Source: Paenarthrobacter nicotinovorans
GTDB taxonomy: Bacteria; Actinomycetota; Actinomycetes; Actinomycetales; Micrococcaceae
Direction: 5' to 3'
DNA: 64,000 bases
Assembly: GCF_007670255.1 (NCBI RefSeq)
Contig: NZ_SZVS01000011.1
Location: 62,001-126,000, forward strand
Below the pieces are notes generated by a model. The model made no database searches and was not told where the DNA came from. It saw nothing but the letters and a program-made list of their open reading frames with translations. The position numbers and the translations under genes were made by a program. Below, piece after piece: positions 8,096 to 17,563 of this stretch; within the stretch, counting starts at the first letter, position 1; every line of letters starts with the position of its first letter.

Positions 8096-11000
8096 CTACT
8101 TCTTCAGCTGCGGACGCGCGGGCAGGGGTGCCGGACGCACCTTCCTGTAGCCTTCACGCAATGGAGGACGATCGGTGGGCAGCTCTTGGATCATTTCCTT
8201 GAGCGCGCCGATACCGTACTCCAGTTGTGGATCCGTGCCGGCCGCGTAGGCATGGGGCGGGAACAGGACCTGGATATCCGGATCCACACCGTGGTTCTCA
8301 ACGTCCCAACCGATCCCTCCGCTGAACCAGGTGGCATAGCGCGGTTGGGTGACGCCGGTGCCGTCGGCCAAGGTGAAGCGGTTGTCAATGCCCACCACAC
8401 CGCCCCAGGTCCGCGTTCCAATGACCGGGCCGATGCCCCTGAGCTTGGAGACCTGGGTGATGATGTCGCCGTCGGACCCGGCAAATTCATCGGCCAGGAT
8501 GATCACGGGGCCGCGTGGAGCATGATGCGGGTAGGTGCGCGGCTTCTCGCCACGCGGCATGCTCCATCCGGTCACTTTTCGACCGATCAGTTCGGCGACC
8601 AGCTGGGAGGTGTGACCCCCGCGGTTGCGTCGAACATCGACAATGAGCCCGTCCAAGGCCGTCTCCGTATCAAGATCGCGGTGAAGTTGGGCCCAGCCGT
8701 TGGCCATCATGTCCGGAACGTGGAGGTACCCGAATTTGCCCCCGGAAGCCTCCCGGACAGTCCTGCGGTTGGCCCGCACCCAGTCCTGGTAGCGGAGCCT
8801 TTCCTCATCACGGATGGGAACCACAGCTACCCGCCGTTGCGATCCGGCAGCTTCGCCGTGTGCCTTACCGTTGAGCAGCGTCAGTTCAACCGTCCGACCG
8901 GCCGCGCCCACCAACTGCATCGCAGGTGTCAGGCCCGCTGAAAGCTCGACGCCGTCAATCGCCAGGAGCACATCGCCCACCTTCGCGTCGACGCCTGGTC
9001 GCGTCAAAGGCGAAGTAGCAAGGGGATCAGATGACTCGCCAGCGAGGATCCTGGTGATTTCCCAACCGTGGGCGCCGAGCTGCAGCTCCGCTCCCAGGCG
9101 GCCTTGTCCGTTGCGGCCCGGTTCCGTGACCGCTGCGGGACGAACGTAGGCGTGTGAGGTCCCCAGCTCACCGTGGAGTTCCCAGAGCAGATCCACCAGG
9201 TCATCGTGCGAACCGAGCCGGTCCACGATCGGGCGGTACCGCTTGTAGACGGACTCCCAGTCCTGGCCTGCCATGTCAGCGGTCCAGAAGAAGTCGCGCT
9301 GCAACCGCCAGGCCTCATCGAAGGCTTGTCCCCAAGCAGCTACGGGGTCCAGGATGACGCGGATCCGGTTGAGATCCACTTTCACGTGGTCCGCCGAGTC
9401 CTCTTCCACTTTGCTGTCCGCGGGTACGGAAACGACGTTCTTGTCCAGGACGTAGACGATCCGGCCAAGGTCACCGGACACGCGGAAGTTCTCTACTGCG
9501 GGGACGATGGTTGCCGGTTTGCGCTTGGCGAGGTCATAACGCACCAGGGACGGTGCGGTCTTCTTGTCCTGGAGGGTGCCTTTGCCCTCACCGGTGACGC
9601 CGGAGAGTTCGGTATCCAACCACAACAATGCCCCGTCGCCAACAGCGAGGTCCGAGTAGTTTCCCTGGGGCACCGGCACGGTGATGACGCGGTGGGCAAG
9701 CCCTTCCGCATCAACCCGCACAGCCGGGACGTCGTCGTCGGACTTCTCTGCAGCCGGCGGCGCGTCCTCCAAGGTGTCCACTGAAGGCCCGAAGGGCGAC
9801 GGCGTGTCTGCTGCGAGCGCCACCATGTACGGCTTGATGGGGCTGGGGAACGAAAGATCGAAGGAGTGGCCGTCGTACACGGGGTCGAAGCTCCGGTTTG
9901 AAAGGAAAGCAAGGAACTTCCCATCGGGGGTGAACCGGGGCCATTCGTCGCAGAACCGGCCATCAGTGACGTCAATAATCGCGGCATCGCCCTCTTCGGG
10001 ACGGGCGATCCTCAGTTTGGTGCGCGAGCCGAACGATGTCACGGGTTCGGACCAGGCGAGCCACTGCGAATCGCCGGACCACGAGAGTTGCTCGATGCTG
10101 CCTTCGCCCACACTGACGAGCTTCGTCAGCGTGCCGGTGGAGGTCTCGGCCACGAAGACGTCACCGAAGGACGTACCGACGGCGACCCAGCGGCCATCCG
10201 GGCTGGCTTCCAAAGTGCTGGTGCGCGTGGGCTTGGGAAAGTCGATACGGAGCTGGGCTGCATCCTCCGGAGCAGGCTGCGCTTCAGGAGCGGAAATGCC
10301 ACCGGCCGTATCGGCTGAAGGCTCGACCGGGACCGAAACCCCGGTGCCCGGGGCGGGCACGGCCGCCGGCGACGTGGACTGCGCCGACGAGGCGGTCTGT
10401 CCCACCACGTTGGAGACGGAAACCGGCTTCGGCAGGGAATCGTCTTCCTTCGCCGGAACGGGTGCCTCCACGGCCTTCAATACTTCCGCCGCCGCCAGGC
10501 GGGAGGCGATGCGCTTGATGTACAGCGCTTCCACTCCCCCGTGGTCCGCCACATAGGCGATCCTGCCGTCGGTCAGTGGACGCGGCAGCCGGGCACGGAC
10601 TCCCGGCGTGGCTTCCACCACGCGCGAGGGCCCATCCTTGTGCCGAAGCCAATGGATGGTGCCGTGCGATTCCACGGCGCTGGCCGTCCCCGCAGCGTTC
10701 GGGACCACGTCACCGAGGTGTGCCGAAGCTTTCAGGGGCGCAGGACGGCGTGCCGGTGAGGCCGAGCCGAGGGAGATTTCCAGCTTGGCGGGTTGGGCGT
10801 CAGCGTCGAGGGAGGGAAGAATCCACAGCTCGCCGGCAGATTCGAAGATGATCTTCTTGCCGTCCGCGCTGGCGTGCCGCACATAGAAATCTTCGTGGTC
10901 AGTGTGCCGGAGCAATCCGGAACCGTCGGGGAGGACCGAGTACAGGTTGCCGAAGCCTTCGTGGTCCGAGAGGAAAGCGATCCTGCCTTCCACCCACAAG

Positions 11001-11593
11001 GGGTCCGTGAGGTTGCCATCGAGCTGTGGGACCAGGCGCTCAAACTCGCCGTTGCCGTCAGCGTCGATCCACAGCTTGCCCGCCGTGCCTCCGCGGTACC
11101 GCTTCCACCAAGCGGGTTCACGCGAGAGGACACTGGCCAGCACCACAGGCTTCTCGTCGCCGACCTCCGGTCCGAACGCCACGGCCTCCACCGGACCAAA
11201 GGGAAGTTCGACGGCGGCACCACCGTCGAGCGGGAGGCTGTAGGCATGCGTGTGGCGGCTTTCGGCCTGCTGGAAGGCACTGGTGACAACCACGTTGCCT
11301 GCCGGAGTGAAACCCTTGACCTTCGTGGTGCTGTGGCCGAAATAACTCAACTGACGGTAGCCACCGCCGTCGACGTTCGCCGTCACGACTTCCGGGGACG
11401 TTCCCACCACCACTGTCCACACCAGCTGCTTTCCGTCCGGCGTAAACCGGGGGTTCCTGGCAGGAAGCTGCTGCGAGGAAACGCGCCAAGCGCGGCCTCC
11501 TTCGAGCGGCGCGACCCAAACGTCGTCTTCGGCCACGAAAGTGACCAGATCGCCGTGAACATGCGGGAAACGGAGGTAGCTGGAGGAGGTCAT
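8096..11593 (-). CDS. Tricorn-like protease (S41 family) with beta-propellers and PDZ
   Basis: 1165-residue protein in Tricorn order. Residues 1-650 hold repeated propeller blades such as NPRFTPDGKQLVW and SPDGRWVAVG. A core C1 region with WELHGELGTSHAYV follows, then a PDZ domain (DAKVGDVLLAIDGVELSAG), then the C2 peptidase domain. C2 contains GLIVDVRRNRGGHTSQ and the nucleophile region ADEFAGSDGDIITQ. The SH of GTSHAY and the SD of AGSDGD correspond to the catalytic Ser-His and Ser-Asp of Thermoplasma Tricorn. An insertion rich in Pro/Ala/Ser splits the propellers around residues 380-450. TATGAT at 11600-11605 lies 6 bp before the ATG, so the mRNA is probably leaderless. There is no signal peptide; likely a cytosolic peptide-degrading complex. 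Confidence 0.92.
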   Translation of the reverse strand: MTSSSYLRFPHVHGDLVTFVAEDDVWVAPLEGGRAWRVSSQQLPARNPRFTPDGKQLVWTVVVGTSPEVVTANVDGGGYRQLSYFGHSTTKVKGFTPAGNVVVTSAFQQAESRHTHAYSLPLDGGAAVELPFGPVEAVAFGPEVGDEKPVVLASVLSREPAWWKRYRGGTAGKLWIDADGNGEFERLVPQLDGNLTDPLWVEGRIAFLSDHEGFGNLYSVLPDGSGLLRHTDHEDFYVRHASADGKKIIFESAGELWILPSLDADAQPAKLEISLGSASPARRPAPLKASAHLGDVVPNAAGTASAVESHGTIHWLRHKDGPSRVVEATPGVRARLPRPLTDGRIAYVADHGGVEALYIKRIASRLAAAEVLKAVEAPVPAKEDDSLPKPVSVSNVVGQTASSAQSTSPAAVPAPGTGVSVPVEPSADTAGGISAPEAQPAPEDAAQLRIDFPKPTRTSTLEASPDGRWVAVGTSFGDVFVAETSTGTLTKLVSVGEGSIEQLSWSGDSQWLAWSEPVTSFGSRTKLRIARPEEGDAAIIDVTDGRFCDEWPRFTPDGKFLAFLSNRSFDPVYDGHSFDLSFPSPIKPYMVALAADTPSPFGPSVDTLEDAPPAAEKSDDDVPAVRVDAEGLAHRVITVPVPQGNYSDLAVGDGALLWLDTELSGVTGEGKGTLQDKKTAPSLVRYDLAKRKPATIVPAVENFRVSGDLGRIVYVLDKNVVSVPADSKVEEDSADHVKVDLNRIRVILDPVAAWGQAFDEAWRLQRDFFWTADMAGQDWESVYKRYRPIVDRLGSHDDLVDLLWELHGELGTSHAYVRPAAVTEPGRNGQGRLGAELQLGAHGWEITRILAGESSDPLATSPLTRPGVDAKVGDVLLAIDGVELSAGLTPAMQLVGAAGRTVELTLLNGKAHGEAAGSQRRVAVVPIRDEERLRYQDWVRANRRTVREASGGKFGYLHVPDMMANGWAQLHRDLDTETALDGLIVDVRRNRGGHTSQLVAELIGRKVTGWSMPRGEKPRTYPHHAPRGPVIILADEFAGSDGDIITQVSKLRGIGPVIGTRTWGGVVGIDNRFTLADGTGVTQPRYATWFSGGIGWDVENHGVDPDIQVLFPPHAYAAGTDPQLEYGIGALKEMIQELPTDRPPLREGYRKVRPAPLPARPQLKK

Positions 11594-11678
11594 TGTTCGA
11601 TCATAGTCAAGAGGCGGCTACCGTCGGCGGCACCGACAGGCGTTTCCGCCAGACGTTGGCCTTATGGTGAGATGGGTC

Positions 11679-12584
11679 ATGCGCATCGTGATGTCCGGAG
11701 CTTCAGGAATGATTGGGACCGCACTGGCCGAGCATTTGGCCGGCCGGGGTGACGAGGTGGTGCGGCTCGTGCGGCGACCCGCTGCCGCGCCCGGAGAATT
11801 CACCTGGGATCCGGCCAAGGGCGAGCTGGATGAAAGCATTCTGGACGGCGCGGATGCCGTGGTGAACCTTTCCGGCGCTGGGATCGGGGACCGTCCTTGG
11901 ACTAAGAAACGGCTTAAGGTGCTGCGCGATTCCCGCCTCCAACCCACACTGACTCTGGCAGGTGCCATGGAGCGGCTTGAAAATCCACCTGCATCCTTCA
12001 TCAGCCAGTCCGCTTCCGGTTATTACGGGGCGGACAGTGCAGGGGTTCTGCGTGAGGATTCGGCTCCGGGCGGCGGAGTGCTCGGTCCGTTGTGCGTCGA
12101 GTGGGAACAGGCCGCCAGGACCGCACCGGCCAGTGTCCGTGTTGTCACCCCCCGCACCGGTGTGGTGTTGAGCACCTCAGGCGGTGCCTTGGGCCCACTG
12201 CTCCCCCTGCTGAAACTTGGGCTGGGAGGACCCTTCGGTAACGGCCGCCAATACTGGCCGTGGATCACCCTCGCCGACGAGGCCTCAGCACTCGCTTTCC
12301 TTCTCACATCCGGGCTGGAGGGCCCGGTCAACGTCTGCGCTCCGCAGAGCGCGGACGTGAACACGATTGTCGCGGCCCTGGCAAAGGCCTATCACCGGCC
12401 GGCTTTTTGCCGGGTGCCGCGCCCTGCCCTGCGGCTGGTCCTGGGGAAGCTCGCGGATGAACTGGTTCTGGCAAACCAACGCATGGAGCCTGGCAGACTC
12501 TCCGACGCCGGCTTCCGGTGGCAGCATCCGTCCCTCGCGGAGGCTATGGCCTGGCTGCACGGGGACGAGCACCGGGAACGGTAG
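11679..12584 (+). CDS. TIGR01777 family epimerase-like NAD(P)-binding protein
   Basis: About 301 residues. The N-terminal Rossmann motif MSGASGMIGTALAEHLAGRGDEVV, the DGADAVVNLSGAGI segment, the SASGYYG site and the C-terminal DUF1731-type ending (DAGFRWQHPSLAEAMAWL) match the TIGR01777/YfcH extended-SDR family, whose reaction is unknown. In mycobacteria the orthologue (Rv2216) sits between the E2 and lipB genes, just as here. I prefer the ATG at 11679 over the in-frame ATG at 11664, because the protein then starts directly at the Rossmann strand. TATGGT at 11663-11668 could be a -10. It converges on the kinase gene with a single base between stop codons. Confidence 0.88.
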   Translation: MRIVMSGASGMIGTALAEHLAGRGDEVVRLVRRPAAAPGEFTWDPAKGELDESILDGADAVVNLSGAGIGDRPWTKKRLKVLRDSRLQPTLTLAGAMERLENPPASFISQSASGYYGADSAGVLREDSAPGGGVLGPLCVEWEQAARTAPASVRVVTPRTGVVLSTSGGALGPLLPLLKLGLGGPFGNGRQYWPWITLADEASALAFLLTSGLEGPVNVCAPQSADVNTIVAALAKAYHRPAFCRVPRPALRLVLGKLADELVLANQRMEPGRLSDAGFRWQHPSLAEAMAWLHGDEHRER

Positions 12585-12585
12585 G

Positions 12586-14181
12586 TCAGTTACCTGGCGC
12601 TGTTATGTCCGAAAGCCACCAGCGTCCATCCACGCGGACCAAGGACAAACGGAGCGCCTTGCCGACTCCCGCCTGCGCCGTCCTGATGACGGTCCCGTGC
12701 GCATCGCGTTCCTCATAGGCAGAGGTGGTTGCGGTGACGTCCACCTCAACGCGGTCCGCGGCCGTGGACGGCCGAACCTTTATCGCTGACAGCAGCGTGG
12801 TGATCCCGGCAAACCTCGTCCCGGATTGGCGCAACTGGGCGCTCAACAATTGGTCCGACTCCCCTGCCGGAGATCCTTTGGCGTTGACGGCCTCAAGAAG
12901 TTCCAGGTGGCCCTCCCGCAAAGCGGAGTCACGCAGTGCCGAAAGTGCCTCCACCGCGAGTGCAGGTTCCTCGGCTCGAAGGGCGCCGTCCACGCGATCG
13001 TGAAGGACCTCTGTTTGATCGCCTGGCACGGATGGGTCCTGGGCGGCCAGGCGGCTGACCTGGGTTTCCTCCTCAGGGCTGCTGATCCGAAGCCATCCCG
13101 GTGACTGGTTCCACGCCAAGTTGCCGACGAAGGCACAGGCCGCCAGGACCACCACGAACAACGGGGCAATCCGGGTGAACCTGGACTTTCGGGGTTGGTT
13201 TGCCTGCCGCCTGGTTCGCGGTTGGCCGCCTGCCCGGGGCGACAGCGGCACCCTGAGCCTCCATCGGAACCTGTGGTTGGCGCGGCGGGGCGAACGCCCG
13301 CGGGCCTCCCGACGCGTCAGAAGCTCCGGGATGACGGAATGGTGCACAGCTCCGGACAAGTCCAGCGTCCTGGGTGCGGCACTCCTGAAAACTGCGGTGC
13401 CGAACTCCTTCGCCGTCGGACGCAGAAGCGGATCCGGATCCAAGGCAGCTTCGAGGGCCGCCGCCAGGCTCTTGGGCACCTCAGGCACCAGCAGGGACAG
13501 CGGTGGCCTCAGTTGGGTTGTTTCAAGCACGACGCCGGTCAGGCAGTACCAGCCGATCGCCGCCAACGAAAATACATCCCGGTGCGGACGGAGCTCCCTG
13601 CCGTCGTCGCCTGTTGCTGCCGGGATGAATGGATCCCTGAACCCGTCGGTTCCCACATCATGGCCTTGTTCCGGATCACCCACCCGCGCGGCGAGACCCA
13701 AATCGGCCAGCAGCGGCATACCGACAGCGGTGAACAGGATGTTTCCCGGCGAAACGTCACCGTGCACAATGCCGTGGGAATGCAAATAGGCCAACGCCTG
13801 CGCAACCGGGGTGAGCACTGTCACTGTTTCGCCGATGCTCAGTCTTTGCCGTCCGGAGACCAGATTCGCCAGGGATCCACCTGCGGCATAGTCCATTACG
13901 ATCCCCAGCGTCCCGGCGGGGCCATCGGCTGGCTTCAGGACTTCGTGGACGCGGACAAGATGCTGATGGTTGAGGTGGGACAGGAGCATGACTTCTCGTG
14001 CCGCATTTCCCAGGAGCTCCGCTTGTGCTTCCCGGCGGGGACATTTGATCGCAAACCGGGTCCCGTCGGCCAGCCGCGTGCCAAGCCATACCCTGGAGCT
14101 GCTGCCCTGACCAAGCTGCCGGGTAATTTCGTAGCCGGGAAGAAGGGGTGCCACGGCGTCGGTAGTTGCCAGAGTTTCCAT
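12586..14181 (-). CDS. Membrane-anchored Ser/Thr protein kinase with degenerate catalytic loop
   Basis: 531 residues. An N-terminal kinase domain (about 15-268) has the glycine loop LGQGSSSRVW and the ATP lysine in FAIKCP. The catalytic loop reads HGDVSPGNILF instead of HRDLKPEN, and the magnesium motif reads ADLG instead of DFG. A basic, Pro/Arg-rich juxtamembrane stretch (290-335) and one membrane helix (about 338-356) follow. The external part of about 170 residues has no PASTA repeats; its C-terminal half (RPSTAADRVEVDVTATTSAYEERD...) resembles small solute or ligand-binding folds, but I cannot name it. TAGACC lies 6 bp before the ATG (leaderless type). Activity may be reduced, but Lys and both Asp residues are kept. 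Substrate unknown. Confidence 0.85.
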   Translation of the reverse strand: METLATTDAVAPLLPGYEITRQLGQGSSSRVWLGTRLADGTRFAIKCPRREAQAELLGNAAREVMLLSHLNHQHLVRVHEVLKPADGPAGTLGIVMDYAAGGSLANLVSGRQRLSIGETVTVLTPVAQALAYLHSHGIVHGDVSPGNILFTAVGMPLLADLGLAARVGDPEQGHDVGTDGFRDPFIPAATGDDGRELRPHRDVFSLAAIGWYCLTGVVLETTQLRPPLSLLVPEVPKSLAAALEAALDPDPLLRPTAKEFGTAVFRSAAPRTLDLSGAVHHSVIPELLTRREARGRSPRRANHRFRWRLRVPLSPRAGGQPRTRRQANQPRKSRFTRIAPLFVVVLAACAFVGNLAWNQSPGWLRISSPEEETQVSRLAAQDPSVPGDQTEVLHDRVDGALRAEEPALAVEALSALRDSALREGHLELLEAVNAKGSPAGESDQLLSAQLRQSGTRFAGITTLLSAIKVRPSTAADRVEVDVTATTSAYEERDAHGTVIRTAQAGVGKALRLSLVRVDGRWWLSDITAPGN

Positions 14182-14334
14182 GGATAAGGTCTACCGGAGA
14201 CGGAGAATATCTGCAGACGTTATCCACAGATCATGGCTGGACCTCTCCTCCACAAGCGCCAACACCGCATGATACGACTGAGAGGTTCACCACAAAACCA
14301 TGGCCAATCTCCTGCTGGGTCTAAGCTTGAACGC

Positions 14335-15003
14335 ATGACTCTTGAGTTTTCACAACTGGGTCTTGCCCCGGACTTCGTTGATTACATGCAGGGCTGGGAC
14401 CTGCAACGCGAGATCCACAACAAGGTTGTTGCGGGCGAGCAGAACAGCACCGTCTTGCTTCTGGAGCACGCCGCCGTCTACACGGCCGGCAAGCTTACCG
14501 AAGATCACGAGCGGCCCTTCGACGGAACCCCCGTTGTCCCTGTGGACCGAGGCGGAAAGCTGACGTGGCATGGTCCCGGTCAGCTCATCGCCTACCCCAT
14601 CCTCAAATTGAAAAACCGGGCTGGAATCCGCGACTATGTGGAGCGCCTGGAAGCCACAATGATCGCCGTCATGGTCGATTACGGCATCAAAGCCGTCACG
14701 GTCAAAGGCCGCGCCGGCGTCTGGGTCCTGGCCGACGACAAGGGCCCGGACCGGAAGATTGCCGCCATCGGCATCCGCGTACTGGACGGCGTCACCATGC
14801 ACGGTGTCGCCATCAACTGCAGCAACGACCTGGCACCCTATGCCCAGATCATTGCCTGCGGCATCACTGACGCCAGCGTCACCACAATGTCGCTGGAAAC
14901 CGGCCGGACCATCAATCCCGCCGACATCGTTGACCGCTTCGTGGAAGAATTCCGCAAGCATGAAGAAGCACTCGTTTCCACCCCCGAAGGAGCACTCCAG
15001 TGA
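14335..15003 (+). CDS. lipB: Lipoyl(octanoyl) transferase
   Basis: 222-residue enzyme that moves octanoyl groups from acyl carrier protein to lipoyl domains, for example those of the E2 encoded upstream. Signatures seen: [10 protein letters not shown], the lysine in [11 protein letters not shown], the [11 protein letters not shown] motif and the catalytic cysteine in IACGI. The start is ATG 14335. TAAGCT at 14322-14327 ends 7 bp before it and there is no ribosome site, so a leaderless mRNA is likely. An upstream in-frame extension to 14233 lacks conservation. It overlaps lipA by 4 bp (GTGA), so the two are translationally coupled. Confidence 0.95.
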   Translation: MTLEFSQLGLAPDFVDYMQGWDLQREIHNKVVAGEQNSTVLLLEHAAVYTAGKLTEDHERPFDGTPVVPVDRGGKLTWHGPGQLIAYPILKLKNRAGIRDYVERLEATMIAVMVDYGIKAVTVKGRAGVWVLADDKGPDRKIAAIGIRVLDGVTMHGVAINCSNDLAPYAQIIACGITDASVTTMSLETGRTINPADIVDRFVEEFRKHEEALVSTPEGALQ

Positions 15004-16007
15004 CCCTGGCACCTGAAGGCCGCAAGTTGCTGCGTGTTGAGCAGCGTAACTCGGCGGTTCCTGTTGAGCGTAAGCCTGAGTGGATCAAGGCCAAGGTCCA
15101 GATGGGTCCGGAGTTCGTCGGGTTGAAGAACCTGGTGAAGAAGGAAGGCCTGCACACGGTGTGCGAGGAGGCCGGGTGCCCGAACATTTTCGAGTGCTGG
15201 GAAGACAAGGAAGCGACGTTCCTGATCGGCGGTTCCGAATGCACCCGGCGCTGTGATTTCTGCCAGATCGATACCGGCAAGCCCTCCCCGCTGGACCGCT
15301 TCGAACCGACCAAGGTCGCCCGCTCCGTGCAGGCCATGCAGCTGCGCTACGCGACCGTGACCGGGGTGGCCCGTGACGACCTCGAAGACGAGGGCGTGTG
15401 GCTGTACGCCGAAACGGTCCGGAAAATCCATGAACTGAACCCCGGCACCGGGGTGGAGTTGCTGATCCCGGACTTCTCCGGCAAACCCGAACACATCGCC
15501 GCGATCTGCGACTCCAAACCCGAAGTGTTCGCCCACAACGTTGAGACCGTGCCCCGCATTTTCAAGCGGATCCGTCCGGCGTTCCGCTACGAACGGTCCC
15601 TGGATGTCATCACCCAGGGCCGGAACCTGGGCATGGTGACCAAGTCCAACCTGATCCTGGGCATGGGCGAGACCCGCGAGGAAATCTCCGAAGCCCTGCG
15701 CGACCTGCACGCCGCCGGATGTGACCTGATCACGATCACCCAGTACCTGCGCCCCTCCGAACGGCACCTGCCCGTGGACCGGTGGGTCAAGCCCCAGGAA
15801 TTCGTGGACCTCCAGCACGAAGCCGAAGAAATCGGCTTCCTCGGCGTCATGTCCGGGCCCCTGGTGCGTTCCTCCTACCGCGCCGGCCGGCTCTGGGCCA
15901 CCGCGATGCGGAAGAAGGGCTGGGACATCCCCGAAGCCCTCGCCCACATCGAGTCCTCCGGCACCACCCGCCAGGAAGCCTCCACCATCCTCGCCGCCCA
16001 CCACTGA
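15000..16007 (+). CDS. lipA: Lipoyl synthase (radical SAM)
   Basis: 335 residues. It inserts two sulfur atoms into protein-bound octanoate to give lipoate. The auxiliary cluster cysteines lie in [12 protein letters not shown] (about residues 54-65) and the radical-SAM motif CTRRCDFC follows at about 81-88. The C-terminal family sequence with the conserved SSYRAG segment is present. The start codon GTG overlaps the lipB stop. Together with lipB this forms a complete endogenous lipoylation operon for the nearby E2. Length and motifs are standard. Confidence 0.97.
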   Translation: MTLAPEGRKLLRVEQRNSAVPVERKPEWIKAKVQMGPEFVGLKNLVKKEGLHTVCEEAGCPNIFECWEDKEATFLIGGSECTRRCDFCQIDTGKPSPLDRFEPTKVARSVQAMQLRYATVTGVARDDLEDEGVWLYAETVRKIHELNPGTGVELLIPDFSGKPEHIAAICDSKPEVFAHNVETVPRIFKRIRPAFRYERSLDVITQGRNLGMVTKSNLILGMGETREEISEALRDLHAAGCDLITITQYLRPSERHLPVDRWVKPQEFVDLQHEAEEIGFLGVMSGPLVRSSYRAGRLWATAMRKKGWDIPEALAHIESSGTTRQEASTILAAHH

Positions 16008-16053
16008 ACAGACCACGCCTGAACAGTGGCGGCAGCAGTACCAGTAAGCAGTT

Positions 16054-16096
16054 CCGAAGGACCGGATGCCTCATGTAACGGCGTCCGGTCCTTCGG
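16054..16096 (+). terminator. Hairpin after lipA
   Basis: Perfect 13-bp stem CCGAAGGACCGGA / TCCGGTCCTTCGG with a 17-nt loop, 46 bp past the lipA stop. No T tract follows, so it may be a terminator or a processing and stability hairpin. Confidence 0.6.
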
Positions 16097-16122
16097 CGTA
16101 CATCACGTAGAATTAAGGCACT

Positions 16123-16884
16123 ATGGCGAAATCCCCTGATTCCAGCAATTCGACACCCTCGGCCGACGCACCCAAGCGTGGGCTGTTCCAGCGCAAGCCC
16201 AAGGAAGCCAAGGCCAAGAAGCCGAGCCAGCTGAAGCAGATCGCTGAAGTCTTCAAGATGACCCGGCGAAATGATCCGCAGGTTGTCTGGATCATGCTGC
16301 TGGCGTTCCTCGCCGTGGTTGCCGTGGCCTTCCTGATCGGTTTCCTTCTGGAAAACTGGGTCACCGGTCTCATCATCGGCATTCCGTTGGGCCTCCTCGC
16401 AGCCGTTTTCATCCTTTCCCGCCGGGCAGAGAAAGCTGCTTTCGCCCAGATCGAGAACCAACCAGGCGCCTCCGGTGCCGCCTTGGGAACCCTTCGGCGC
16501 GGCTGGATTACCCAGGACCAGCCTGTTGCTGTTAACCCGCGCACCCAGGATGCCGTGTTCATGGCAATCGGACGTCCCGGCGTCGTTCTGGTCAGCGAAG
16601 GTCCCACGCACCGCGTCAAGCCGCTGGTGGAAGCAGAGCGCAAGCGCTTGGCACGCATCCTGCCCAACGTCACCGTCCACGTCCTGGAATCGGGCCGCGG
16701 TGAGGGACAGGTCCCGCTCAACAAGCTGGCCAAGACCATGGGCAAGCTGAAGAACGAGCTCACCAAGGTGGAGGTCAATGCGGTGTCCAAGCGCATCAAC
16801 TCGCTGGGCAACCGCCTGCCGATTCCCAAGGGCATCGATCCCTACAAGGCCCGCCCTGATCGTAAAGCCGCACGCGGCCGCTGA
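16123..16884 (+). CDS. DUF4191 family membrane protein
   Basis: 253 residues. A polar, lysine-rich N-terminus (about 1-45) is followed by two adjacent membrane helices (about 55-75 VWIMLLAFLAVVAVAFLIGFL and 80-100 LIIGIPLGLLAAVFIL). A conserved cytoplasmic region follows (RGWITQDQPVAVNPRTQDAVFMAIGRPGVVLVSEGP...), then a basic tail. This is the actinobacterial DUF4191 family; the M. tuberculosis member (Rv2219) also follows lipA. Function unknown. TAGAAT at 16108-16113 is a likely -10, 9 bp before the ATG, so any leader is very short. Confidence 0.88.
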   Translation: MAKSPDSSNSTPSADAPKRGLFQRKPKEAKAKKPSQLKQIAEVFKMTRRNDPQVVWIMLLAFLAVVAVAFLIGFLLENWVTGLIIGIPLGLLAAVFILSRRAEKAAFAQIENQPGASGAALGTLRRGWITQDQPVAVNPRTQDAVFMAIGRPGVVLVSEGPTHRVKPLVEAERKRLARILPNVTVHVLESGRGEGQVPLNKLAKTMGKLKNELTKVEVNAVSKRINSLGNRLPIPKGIDPYKARPDRKAARGR

Positions 16885-16912
16885 TTTCTGAAGCCTGGTT
16901 GCTGAACCAAAC

Positions 16913-16955
16913 AAACCGCCCCCGCCTCTTTATGTGAGGCGGAGGCGGTTTTTGT
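16913..16955. terminator. Bidirectional terminator between the DUF4191 and RDD genes
   Basis: 16-bp stem with one mismatch (AAACCGCCCCCGCCTC opposite GAGGCGGAGGCGGTTT) with a loop near TTTATGT. A-rich and T-rich flanks on either side suit both convergent genes. Confidence 0.85.
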
Positions 16956-16982
16956 TTGCTTGGGTCACGGACACCGAAGCGG

Positions 16983-17420
16983 TCACATACGGATGAGGAT
17001 CGTGTTCATTGCCTTGTCGTGAAGACCGCGCTGGTCCGGGTCGAAAACGACGGCGGGGATGACCAGGCACAGCAAAAGGGTTCGCACTACGGCCGCCAGT
17101 GGACCTGCCGGGCCTCCGCCGAGGCGAACCACGTGGATGCCGGCGATTCTGTGTCCCACGCTGTAACCAAGCGTGCCGATCAGCAATATTTGTTCCACGG
17201 CGAAAATAGCCAGGGTTGCCCACTGGTTTCCGCCGAACGCGAAGTTGCTGATGACCAATGCGATGGTCCAGTCGATCACGATGCCCAGGATGCGACGACC
17301 CGCGCGCGCCATGGAACCTGGACCGGACTCGGGCAGACCGAGCCTTTCACCAGGATATTTGGAGATTCCGGAGGTGTCCGGACCGCTCAACCAGGAGCCA
17401 ATGTCTTTTCGATCTACCAC
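16983..17420 (-). CDS. RDD family membrane protein
   Basis: 145 residues. The RDD signature appears as an Arg in GSMARAGRRILGIVIDWTIAL followed by the acidic residue in the first helix. Three membrane helices are predicted at about 43-63, 69-88 and 108-128. The segment GYSVGHRIAGIHVVRL between helices 2 and 3 is characteristic. The N-terminus (MVDRKDIGSWLSGPD) is cytoplasmic. The biochemical role of RDD proteins is mostly unknown; some are implicated in ion transport. In mycobacteria an RDD gene (Rv2219A) also sits next to glnA1. It is divergent from glnA1 across a 313-bp region. Confidence 0.87.
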   Translation of the reverse strand: MVDRKDIGSWLSGPDTSGISKYPGERLGLPESGPGSMARAGRRILGIVIDWTIALVISNFAFGGNQWATLAIFAVEQILLIGTLGYSVGHRIAGIHVVRLGGGPAGPLAAVVRTLLLCLVIPAVVFDPDQRGLHDKAMNTILIRM

Positions 17421-17563
17421 CCTCCAAGCGTAGCCGCTGGAGCGGGCACGGGAATGACGGGCGGCCCGCTCCCGAAGGCACGAGAGGGCGGGATGTTCGA
17501 CCAGCGGACCGCCGTGGACCCGACACCGGGAAGCAGACTACCGTTTACATGACAGATGATTCT

